Counted from the stretch's first letter, positions 1-5,035 are shown. The stretch is DNA of 5,150 bases from Selenomonadaceae bacterium (GCA_017445435.1 JAFSUE010000310.1:1-5150); one strand, 5' to 3'. The notes: generated by a model from the sequence alone, not told the origin. Numbers and translations: made by a program.

Positions 1-725
1 AGTGCGTTTACTCCACTTTCGAGACTTATTAAATCATTTCCATATCCGCCGTTAATGGTCAAGTTTTGTGGACTTCCCAGAGCCAAAATAGTATCATCTC
101 CGTTTCCTCCAATCATTGAGCCATTAGTATTAGTTTTACTGCGGATGTAATCGTTGCCAGTGCCGCCATTAATCGTAATTCCTATGCCGCCACCATCTTG
201 ATAACTTTGAGTTCCACCTGCGATTAAACTGTCTGCACCATCGCTACCTTCAATAAACGCGTGGTCACTGTTGCTTACATACACGGTATCATTTCCATTT
301 TCAGCGCGAATTGTAATATTGGAACCTTCACCGACAATATAATCATCACCCGCGCCACCGTTGATTGAATTACTGTTGTTGCGAGCGGAAATATAGTCGT
401 CGCCATAATCGCCGCTGATAGTGGCATTACTTCCTACTACACTAACCCAATCATTTCCAGCACCGCCGATTATCGACACATTATTTGTAGCCTGATTATT
501 ATTTGAACTACCACTTTTAATACTGTCTGCACCATCACCGCCGCTAATTGTTACAAATCCATAATTATTACCTTGATAACTGTAAGTAAAAGCGTTAAAT
601 ACTGTATCATTGCCGCCTAGAGCATTGATAAATTGTTGCGAGGCAGTAACCGAAATATTATCGTGTCCCTCCGTGCCGCTAATCGTCTCAACAAAGCGCT
701 GAATATCAAACACAAACTTTTTCAT
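1..725 (-). CDS. RTX-type calcium-binding repeat protein, N-terminal part (gene continues past position 1)
   Basis: The minus strand is open from an ATG at 725 to the window edge, giving 241 residues and no stop. The product opens with MKKFVFDIQRF, which is not a signal peptide, and then passes into glycine/aspartate-rich RTX nonapeptides (GGxGxDxUx). Examples are GGDGADSI (62-69), GGAGNDWV (87-94), GDYGDDYI (105-112), GGAGDDYI (123-130), ENGNDTVY (142-149), GSDGADSL (160-167), GGTGNDYI (187-194), GGNGDDTI (206-213) and GGYGNDLI (226-233), spaced about 18-27 residues. Such repeats fold into Ca2+-loaded beta-rolls, and the family is normally exported by type I secretion through an uncleaved C-terminal signal, which would lie outside the window. 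A likely role is surface or secreted adhesin, S-layer-like protein or enzyme; no catalytic domain is visible, so function is open. The start is supported by a strong GGGAGGGA ribosome binding site 6 nt upstream. The promoter appears phase-variable (see its entry). Confidence 0.88.
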   Translation of the reverse strand, partial: MKKFVFDIQRFVETISGTEGHDNISVTASQQFINALGGNDTVFNAFTYSYQGNNYGFVTISGGDGADSIKSGSSNNNQATNNVSIIGGAGNDWVSVVGSNATISGDYGDDYISARNNSNSINGGAGDDYIVGEGSNITIRAENGNDTVYVSNSDHAFIEGSDGADSLIAGGTQSYQDGGGIGITINGGTGNDYIRSKTNTNGSMIGGNGDDTILALGSPQNLTINGGYGNDLISLESGVNA

Positions 726-731
726 AAAAAA

Positions 732-739
732 TCCCTCCC
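732..739 (-). promoter_or_regulatory. Ribosome binding site of the RTX gene
   Basis: On the minus strand the sequence GGGAGGGA lies 6 nt before the ATG at 725. It is a strong purine-rich Shine-Dalgarno match and fixes the start of the RTX protein at the residue preceding KKFVFDIQRF. Confidence 0.75.
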
Positions 740-783
740 AATAAAAATTTCTATAAACGCAACTAGTGATTAAATTTGCGCTA

Positions 784-811
784 ATTTTAACGGGGGGGGG
801 GAGTTCGTCAA
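784..811 (-). promoter_or_regulatory. Sigma-A-type promoter of the RTX gene with poly-C spacer
   Basis: On the minus strand a -35 box TTGACG (811-806, 5 of 6 to consensus) and a -10 box TAAAAT (789-784, 5 of 6) are separated by 16 nt (805-790). Ten of those 16 nt are a run of C. Transcription should start near 777, leaving a leader of about 50 nt with the GGGAGGGA ribosome binding site. The optimal spacer for this promoter class is 17 nt, so the form seen here is one base short of the optimum. Gain or loss of C residues by slippage would change spacing and strength. The boxes are seen directly; promoter activity and switching are inferred. Confidence 0.65.
792..801. repeat. 10-bp G/C homopolymer
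   Basis: Ten consecutive G on the plus strand (C on the minus strand) stand out in a region made almost wholly of A and T. It is by far the longest G/C run in the window and sits between the -35 and -10 boxes of the RTX promoter. Tracts of this length are prone to slipped-strand mispairing and also to sequencing indels, so the exact count may vary between cells or be an artefact. Confidence 0.9.
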
Positions 812-813
812 GC

Positions 814-828
814 ATTCTTTTGAAAATT
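814..828 (-). promoter_or_regulatory. Candidate CodY box next to the RTX promoter
   Basis: Read on the minus strand, these 15 bases match the known CodY consensus AATTTTCWGAAAATT at 12 positions, including the first eight in a row. The site ends 2 nt before the -35 box of the RTX promoter, where bound repressor could affect RNA polymerase. The local sequence is extremely AT-rich, so a 12/15 match by chance is quite possible. Confidence 0.3.
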
Positions 829-970
829 TTAATTAAAAAATAGTTAAAAATAATTATATTCTGACGCTGTAACTTAGAATAACCAAAAACATTTTTTCAT
901 CTCAATTTTAAATTTTTTTTCATTATAACATTTTCCGCGCAGTTGTACAAAATCTTTTGGCTATGCAGAA

Positions 971-1000
971 ATTTTTACACTCAATAAAAAATTTCTACAC
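971..1000 (+). repeat. Two direct copies of ATTTYTACAC, 20 bp apart
   Basis: ATTTTTACAC (971-980) and ATTTCTACAC (991-1000) are offset by exactly 20 bp, about two helical turns, in the codY upstream region. Such spacing would put two protein contacts on the same DNA face. No known regulator is recognised. Apart from the features listed separately, the rest of the 384-bp gap between the RTX gene and codY (726-1109) is AT-rich DNA in which I see no gene. Confidence 0.35.
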
Positions 1001-1009
1001 GAAAAATAA

Positions 1010-1024
1010 AAAATTCAGAAAATA
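1010..1024 (+). promoter_or_regulatory. Candidate CodY box upstream of codY
   Basis: The 15 bases agree with AATTTTCWGAAAATT at 12 positions, with the core TTCAGAAAAT intact. The site lies about 86 bp before the codY start and just upstream of the putative codY promoter, which would fit autoregulation. This is a pattern match in AT-rich DNA, not proof. Confidence 0.35.
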
Positions 1025-1048
1025 AAGCTTTTAATTACTAAAAAGTTG

Positions 1049-1057
1049 TGGTAATAT
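1049..1057 (+). promoter_or_regulatory. Possible extended -10 element of codY
   Basis: TGGTAATAT has the TGn extension followed by a -10-like hexamer TAATAT (4 of 6). No convincing -35 box lies 17 nt upstream; the hexamer there is TTTTAA. If used, transcription would begin near 1064 with a leader of about 45 nt. Confidence 0.3.
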
Positions 1058-1109
1058 GTAACTAACTCTTAAGCGTGAGAAAAAAATTTTTTTGAAGGGA
1101 AGAAAATGG

Positions 1110-1886
1110 ATGACGACACTTTTAGAGAAAACGCGAAAGATTAACAAGCTTCTGCAACGTTCTGAAAATGTCGAGTACGACAGCATTTCAAAAGTTTTAA
1201 GTAGCGTACTCGACGCTAACGTTTACATCATGGACAGGAGCGGAGAAATTTTTGGTTACGCCTTCACGGACAACTTTGAATGCCAGTTGATGATTGAAAA
1301 AGTTATCAGCAAGAGCAGGTTTCCTAAACCGTATGTTCGCTGGTTGAATCATTTGGACGAAACGCAGGCGAATCGTAAAACGCGCAGTGGAACTTGTGCT
1401 TATGATGAGCGGTCGCGCTGTGCATTCGACAGCAAAAATACAACGATTGTTCCAATTTATGGCGTTGGACGGCGAATCGGCACGCTTATAATTGCGCGTT
1501 ACGACGAAGATTTTACCGAAGATGATTTACTGCTTGCCGAATACGGCGCAACCGTCGTCGGAATGGAAATGCTTAGAGATCATACGGAAAAAATTGAAAT
1601 TGAGGCGCGAAAAAAAGCTACCGTTCAAATTGCGTTGGCTACGTTGAGTTATTCCGAATCTGAAGCGGCGATAAATATTTTGAGCGAACTTGATGGGCGC
1701 GAAGGTCTGTTAGTTGCGTCGAAAATTGCTGACCGCGTAGGAATTACTCGTTCGGTTATCGTCAACGCCCTGCGCAAGTTTGAATCTGCTGGCGTAATCG
1801 AATCAAAATCTCTCGGCATGAAAGGTACGTACATCAAAGTTTTGAATGAGTACTTGCTGGACGAAGTTAAAAAGCTTAAGCGTTAA
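1110..1886 (+). CDS. codY: CodY, GTP- and branched-chain-amino-acid-sensing global transcriptional repressor
   Basis: The 258-residue product matches the usual CodY length (259 in Bacillus subtilis, from memory). An N-terminal GAF ligand domain (about 1-155) contains the family segments TTIVPI and LLLAEYGATVVGME. A linker helix follows, then a winged helix-turn-helix with the near-invariant ASKIADRVGITRSVIVNALR (203-222) and the wing SLGMKGTYIKVLN. CodY dimers bind DNA when loaded with isoleucine, leucine or valine (and GTP in many species) and repress amino acid synthesis, transport and stationary-phase genes. The start at ATG 1110 gives MTTLLEKTRK, aligning with the known CodY N-terminus, and has GAAGGGA 9 nt upstream; a TTG at 1092 would add six residues and overlap that site. 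The family's isoleucine-carboxylate arginine (R61 in B. subtilis) is not present at the aligned place (L60 or M61), so effector preference may differ. The hslVU genes that often precede codY are absent here. Confidence 0.95.
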   Translation: MTTLLEKTRKINKLLQRSENVEYDSISKVLSSVLDANVYIMDRSGEIFGYAFTDNFECQLMIEKVISKSRFPKPYVRWLNHLDETQANRKTRSGTCAYDERSRCAFDSKNTTIVPIYGVGRRIGTLIIARYDEDFTEDDLLLAEYGATVVGMEMLRDHTEKIEIEARKKATVQIALATLSYSESEAAINILSELDGREGLLVASKIADRVGITRSVIVNALRKFESAGVIESKSLGMKGTYIKVLNEYLLDEVKKLKR

Positions 1887-1905
1887 ATTTGTCGAAAAAA
1901 TTTTT

Positions 1906-1941
1906 AGCGACGTTGAAAAATTTTTGACGCCGCTTTTTTTT
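1906..1941 (+). terminator. Rho-independent terminator after codY
   Basis: An imperfect hairpin starts with AGCG (1906-1909) pairing with CGCT (1931-1934). Inside it CGT (1911-1913) pairs with ACG (1927-1929) and AAAAA pairs with TTTTT. Eight T residues follow (1934-1941). It sits 20 bp past the codY stop and should separate codY from cca. Confidence 0.65.
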
Positions 1942-1947
1942 ATTTAG

Positions 1948-1992
1948 TTAGTAGTTAGTAGTCAGTAGTGAGTAGTTAGTAGTTAGTAGTTA
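1948..1992 (+). repeat. Tandem TTAGTAG heptamer array
   Basis: Six 7-bp units run back to back: TTAGTAG, TTAGTAG, TCAGTAG, TGAGTAG, TTAGTAG, TTAGTAG, with a partial seventh (TTA). Two units carry a single change at position 2. The array lies between the codY terminator and the cca ribosome binding site. Heptanucleotide arrays of this kind are short tandem repeats that vary in copy number; no coding role is apparent because the DNA is intergenic. Confidence 0.85.
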
Positions 1993-2019
1993 AAAGTCCT
2001 ATCCCGCTACCACCTAGTT

Positions 2020-2024
2020 AGGAG
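2020..2024 (+). promoter_or_regulatory. Ribosome binding site deciding the cca start
   Basis: AGGAG lies 7 nt before ATG 2032. A TTG at 2026 in the same frame is only 1 nt from this site and too close to be used, so 2032 is preferred. Confidence 0.7.
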
Positions 2025-2031
2025 TTTGTTT

Positions 2032-3258
2032 ATGACAGAAAATGAATTTGCGACGAAAATTTTTGACGCCAACGGTAGAGCGTACCTTGTCGGCGGCGCT
2101 GTTCGTGATAAAATTCGTGGCGTTGAATTTCACGATAGGGATTATTGCGTAACTGGTTTTACGGAAAATCAGCTGACAAAAATTTTTCCACACGCCGTAA
2201 AATTTGGTAAAAGTTTTCCAGTCTATTCAATCGACATTGACGGCGCGAATTGTGAAGTTGCATTAGCCCGTACTGAAAAAAAATTTGGCAGTGGTTATCG
2301 CGGCTTTAAAGTGAAATTTGACCCGTCCGTCACGATTGAGCAAGATTTATTTCGACGCGACACGACCATTAACGCAATGGCGATTGACATTTTAAGCGGT
2401 GAACTAATTGACCCGTTCGGCGGCAAAGTTGATGTTGAAAATAAAAAAATCCGCGCAGTGTCGAAACACTTCACGGACGATCCAGTTAGAGCTTTACGCG
2501 CCGCACGTCAAGCCGCGCAGTTTGACTTTGATATTTGCGACGAAACTTTTGACGCTATGAATTTATGCGCCTTTGAACTTCGCGACGAAGCTGGCGAAAG
2601 AATTTTTTCTGAACTTGAAAATGCCTTGAAGACCGATAAGCCGTCAAAATTTTTCCGTAGCTTGGAACGCGCTGGACTTTTGGGCGTGACGTTTCCAGAA
2701 ATTGACAATCTGCGCGGGAAAATTCAGCCCGTCGAATTTCATCCAGAAGGTGACGCCTACGAACATTCATTGCAAATTTTAGATGAAGTTGCCGCCGTCA
2801 ATGAAAAGCCCGTCGTAAGATTTGCCGCCCTTGTTCATGACATTGGCAAAGGTACGACGCCGCTTGAAATGTTGCCGCACCATTACAAGCACGATTTACG
2901 CGGGCTTGACGTTTTGGCGGAAATGGATAGACGAATTAAATTGCCTAAAGATTGGCGAAAAATTGCCGTCTTCGTCATAAAAGAACATATGCGGGCGCCT
3001 GTCCTCACAATGGCGGGAAAGATTGTCGACTTGCTTATTAAACTGCACAATTCAAAAATTTCTGTTCGTGACTTCAAAGACATTATCAACGCAGATCATC
3101 ACGGCTTGCCAGATTATCTTGCTAACGCTGAAAAAATTATCGCGGAACTTTTGAAAGTGTCGGGCAATGACGCGCCAGAAAATTTTACAGGCGGTGAAAT
3201 TGGCGATTGGGTACGCGCTGAAAGAATAAGACGCTTTGTAGCAATGCGGAATGCTTAA
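2032..3258 (+). CDS. cca: CCA-adding tRNA nucleotidyltransferase with HD domain (E. coli Cca-like)
   Basis: The 408-residue protein resembles the class II CCA-adding enzyme of E. coli (412 residues), which builds or repairs the 3' CCA of tRNA from CTP and ATP in the cytoplasm. The nucleotidyltransferase head shows LVGGAVRD (19-26), the catalytic DRD pair of aspartates (D35, D37), the RRDTTINAMA block (108-117) and the nucleotide-selecting DDPVR (149-153). An ERIFSELENAL helix (189-199) follows. The C-terminal half is a metal-dependent HD phosphohydrolase domain, with H245, the HD pair H269-D270 in HDIGKG, and H283/H284. In E. coli this domain has 2'-nucleotidase, phosphodiesterase and phosphatase activity. 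The Bacillus CCA enzyme lacks the HD part, so this architecture is notable if the host is a Firmicute. The gene is bracketed by a heptamer array upstream and an AT-rich repeat at its 3' end, and its TAA overlaps the convergent transketolase stop. Confidence 0.93.
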   Translation: MTENEFATKIFDANGRAYLVGGAVRDKIRGVEFHDRDYCVTGFTENQLTKIFPHAVKFGKSFPVYSIDIDGANCEVALARTEKKFGSGYRGFKVKFDPSVTIEQDLFRRDTTINAMAIDILSGELIDPFGGKVDVENKKIRAVSKHFTDDPVRALRAARQAAQFDFDICDETFDAMNLCAFELRDEAGERIFSELENALKTDKPSKFFRSLERAGLLGVTFPEIDNLRGKIQPVEFHPEGDAYEHSLQILDEVAAVNEKPVVRFAALVHDIGKGTTPLEMLPHHYKHDLRGLDVLAEMDRRIKLPKDWRKIAVFVIKEHMRAPVLTMAGKIVDLLIKLHNSKISVRDFKDIINADHHGLPDYLANAEKIIAELLKVSGNDAPENFTGGEIGDWVRAERIRRFVAMRNA

Positions 3259-4109
3259 TGTTCAATTCTTAATTCTTCATTCTTAATTTTTAATTCCTTA
3301 AGCGCCTGTTCAAGTTGCGCTTGATTCGCCGCCTTGCCGTGCCAGTCAGCAACATTTTCCATAAATGAAACGCCTTTCCCCTTAACAGTCTTCATCAAAA
3401 TAACTGTAGGCTTGCCACTGTTACGATTGGAATGAAAGAATTCAAACGCCTTTTCAAGTTCATCAAAATTATGACCGTCAATCTTGATGACGTTGCAACC
3501 GAACGCGTCAAATTTTTTGTCAAGCGGTTCAGAGTTCATCACGTCTTTAGTTTTGCCGTCAATCTGCAAACCATTCACGTCAACCGCAATGCAAAGATTA
3601 TCCAGCTTGTAATGCGCGGCAAACATCAGCGCTTCCCAAATTTCACCTTCCGCCAATTCGCCGTCACCTTCAAGCGCGTAGACGTTTGAATCAAGCCCAA
3701 GATATTTAGCGCCTTTAGCCATGCCAGCCGCTACTGAAAGTCCTTGACCGAGTGAACCTGTTGACATATCCACGCCAGGCGTTGAGTTCATATTCGGATG
3801 CCCTTGCAAATGCGAGCCAATTTGCCGAAGTGTCATTAAATCTTCGACTGGAAAGAAACCTTTTCTAGCTAATACCGCGTAAAGTGCAGGGGCGCCATGA
3901 CCTTTAGACAGTACGAAACGATCGCGTGTATTATCTTTAGGATTTTTAGGATCAACTTTCATTTCTTTGTTGTAAAGGTACGTGAGATAATCAGCCGCCG
4001 AAAGTGAGCCGCCGGGATGACCACTGCCAGCCGCCGTAGTACTTTTTAAAATATCTTCGCGTACGGTAAGTGCAAAAAGTTCCAATTCTTTTTTTTCATT
4101 GGGGGTCAT
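3255..4109 (-). CDS. Transketolase, N-terminal (TPP-binding) subunit
   Basis: The 284-residue product is the pyrophosphate-domain half of a split transketolase, which with a separate C-terminal subunit moves two-carbon units between sugar phosphates in the non-oxidative pentose phosphate pathway. Landmarks are SGHPGG (29-34), SKGHGAPALY (68-77), STGSLGQGL (116-124) and the thiamine-pyrophosphate motif GDGELAEGEIWEA (148-160) closing with N179, then LQIDG. The start at ATG 4109 has AGGAGG 10 nt upstream (4120-4125); longer in-frame starts at 4142 (ATG) and 4148 (TTG) would translate through that site. The normal family C-terminus ends near LEQALKEL; the last 13 residues (ELKIKNEELRIEH) are encoded by a low-complexity repeat. 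Downstream there is no transketolase C-terminal subunit gene, which usually follows directly; instead cca converges with a 4-bp overlap. Reliable as a transketolase half; its partner must be elsewhere. Confidence 0.93.
   Translation of the reverse strand: MTPNEKKELELFALTVREDILKSTTAAGSGHPGGSLSAADYLTYLYNKEMKVDPKNPKDNTRDRFVLSKGHGAPALYAVLARKGFFPVEDLMTLRQIGSHLQGHPNMNSTPGVDMSTGSLGQGLSVAAGMAKGAKYLGLDSNVYALEGDGELAEGEIWEALMFAAHYKLDNLCIAVDVNGLQIDGKTKDVMNSEPLDKKFDAFGCNVIKIDGHNFDELEKAFEFFHSNRNSGKPTVILMKTVKGKGVSFMENVADWHGKAANQAQLEQALKELKIKNEELRIEH
3259..3296. repeat. AT-rich short repeat forming the 3' end of the transketolase gene
   Basis: The segment is built from recurring AATTCTTAATT-type units (for example ATTCTTAATT at 3265-3274 and again at 3279-3288) with a purine strand of the GAATTAAGAATGAAGAATT type. 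From memory, similar sequences are dispersed intergenic repeats in several bacterial genomes. Here the repeat is read through by the transketolase frame and supplies its last residues before the shared TTAA stop overlap at 3255-3258. Confidence 0.6.
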
Positions 4110-4119
4110 AAATTTTTTT

Positions 4120-4125
4120 CCTCCT
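4120..4125 (-). promoter_or_regulatory. Ribosome binding site deciding the transketolase start
   Basis: On the minus strand AGGAGG lies 10 nt before the ATG at 4109, a full-consensus site. Immediately upstream a small perfect inverted repeat, TTGAAA and TTTCAA (4148-4129, 8-nt loop), could form a weak hairpin in the leader. Confidence 0.75.
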
Positions 4126-4177
4126 ATATTGAAAGAGTTCATTTTCAAAATTTTAATGTGGTATCGTTGACAGGGTA

Positions 4178-4205
4178 ATTGTAAAGTTTTTTATAGAAAT
4201 GTCAA
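4178..4205 (-). promoter_or_regulatory. Sigma-A promoter of the transketolase gene
   Basis: On the minus strand a perfect -35 TTGACA (4205-4200) and a -10 TACAAT (4183-4178, 5 of 6) are 16 nt apart. Transcription would begin near 4171, giving a leader of about 60 nt before ATG 4109. Confidence 0.7.
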
Positions 4206-4238
4206 ATTTCATTGAGATTTAAAAATTTTTATTGGGGC

Positions 4239-4267
4239 TTGCAATTTAAAAATATATCTGCTATAAT
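4239..4267 (+). promoter_or_regulatory. Promoter of tRNA-Thr
   Basis: TTGCAA (4239-4244) and a perfect TATAAT (4262-4267) are spaced by the optimal 17 nt. The start site should be near 4274, about 24 nt before the mature tRNA. It is back to back with the transketolase promoter about 35 bp away. Confidence 0.75.
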
Positions 4268-4297
4268 CGCGCTTGCTTAAAAAATTGAAAAAAGTTT

Positions 4298-4373
4298 GCT
4301 GGTTTAGCTCAGTTGGTAGAGCAGCGCATTCGTAATGCGCAGGTCGTCAGTTCGAGTCTGACTACCAGCTCCA
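4298..4373 (+). tRNA. tRNA-Thr (anticodon CGT)
   Basis: The 76-nt cloverleaf is complete: acceptor GCTGGTT with TACCAGC, D-arm GCTC/GAGC, anticodon stem GCGCA/TGCGC with loop TTCGTAA, and T-arm GTCAG/CTGAC with loop TTCGAGT. The anticodon CGT at 4331-4333 reads the threonine codon ACG. G1-C72, C2-G71 and anticodon bases G35/U36 agree with known threonyl-tRNA synthetase identity elements. The 3' CCA is encoded (4371-4373), so the nearby Cca enzyme would be needed only for repair. Position 7 of the acceptor (T4304) faces T4363, a T-T mismatch at the base of the stem; all other acceptor pairs are Watson-Crick. Confidence 0.95.
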
Positions 4374-4385
4374 TAAGAAATTAAC

Positions 4386-4412
4386 GCCTCGAAAGATTTT
4401 TTCGGGGCTTTT
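4386..4412 (+). terminator. Rho-independent terminator after tRNA-Thr
   Basis: GCCTCGAAA (4386-4394) pairs with TTTCGGGGC (4400-4408) as a 9-bp stem with one T-G wobble and a 5-nt loop. It is followed by TTTT and further T-rich sequence, and begins 13 nt after the tRNA CCA end. Confidence 0.85.
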
Positions 4413-4460
4413 ATAGTTTTAAAAATTATTATGACGACTAAATTTTTTAAGGTGGAAAAA

Positions 4461-4490
4461 TTTTTTTAGCATAGAAAATTTTTGACGCTA
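4461..4490 (-). terminator. Weak candidate terminator of ilvN
   Basis: On the minus strand TAGCGT (4490-4485, including the ilvN stop) can pair with ATGCTA (4472-4467) around an AAAATTTT core. The downstream sequence is a run of A and then T rather than an immediate T tract, so termination here is uncertain. Confidence 0.25.
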
Positions 4491-5018
4491 CAATAAATTT
4501 TTGCCGTAAAATTCGCGGGTGTTGCGACAATCGCCAATAGTATTTTCGCCGCGTTCAAGCGCAATTAAGCCAGTGCGAATGACTTCCAAAATTCCGTACG
4601 GTTTCAGCAGACGTAAAAAGGCAGTAACTTTTTCATCGTTGCCAGTAATTTCAAAAATCAACGTCGTAGTTTGTACGTCGACAACGTGAGCACGGAAAAG
4701 TTCAGCTAACTTTAAAACATCAAGCCGTTTATCTTCATCAGCTAAAACTTTTATCATAGTCATTCCGCGCGTGACTGCCGTTTCTGAATCAAGCCGTTGC
4801 ACTGCTTTAACGATTGGCATTTTCTCCAACTGCTTAATCATCTGTTCGATTAAATTTGCTTCGCCGTGAACAACAACAGTTATTCGTGAAAATTCTGGTG
4901 ACTGCGTGACACCGACTGATAAGCTGTCAATATTAAATTCGCGGCGGCTAAACATACTTGCAACCCTTACTAAAACGCCTGGCTGATTTTCAACGTAAAC
5001 TGATAAAACGTGTTTCAT
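4488..5018 (-). CDS. ilvN: Acetolactate synthase small (regulatory) subunit
   Basis: The 176-residue protein is the ACT-domain regulatory subunit that activates acetolactate synthase and gives it feedback inhibition by valine, at the first common step of valine, leucine and isoleucine synthesis. The N-terminal ACT domain (about 1-75) begins MKHVLSVYVENQPGVL and includes FSRREFNIDSLSVG. Residues N11, G14 and N29, at positions linked to valine sensing in E. coli IlvH, are kept, so valine sensitivity is expected. The C-terminal domain (about 80-160) covers MIKVLADEDKR through TGLIALERGE. It is slightly longer than IlvH (163), with a tail ending EFYGKNLL. The start at ATG 5018 has GGAGG 8 nt upstream (5027-5031). 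A good promoter sits just before it, and no acetolactate synthase large subunit (ilvB) sequence is recognisable in the 132 bp upstream. As a branched-chain amino acid gene it is a classical CodY target. Also called ilvH in some genomes. Confidence 0.94.
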   Translation of the reverse strand: MKHVLSVYVENQPGVLVRVASMFSRREFNIDSLSVGVTQSPEFSRITVVVHGEANLIEQMIKQLEKMPIVKAVQRLDSETAVTRGMTMIKVLADEDKRLDVLKLAELFRAHVVDVQTTTLIFEITGNDEKVTAFLRLLKPYGILEVIRTGLIALERGENTIGDCRNTREFYGKNLL

Positions 5019-5035
5019 TCAAAGTTCCTCCAAAA

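Noticed and set aside
1649..1837. 62-codon minus-strand open frame inside codY
   Set aside because: It lies opposite the highly conserved CodY DNA-binding domain and is explained by that coding constraint.
1948..1992. Heptamer array considered as a CRISPR or iteron-type origin array
   Set aside because: Units are 7 bp with no spacers, and no replication initiator or Cas gene is nearby; it is a simple tandem repeat.
2508..3089. Three minus-strand open frames of 66-71 codons inside cca
   Set aside because: They are shadows of the cca coding frame with no ribosome binding sites or recognisable content.
3432..3689. 85-codon plus-strand open frame opposite the transketolase gene
   Set aside because: It is antisense to a well-supported gene with conserved motifs, lacks a ribosome binding site, and resembles no family.
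4140..4154. CodY-box-like sequence upstream of the transketolase ribosome binding site
   Set aside because: Only 11 of 15 positions match, the central G is missing, and AAAATTTT tracts like it occur throughout the window.
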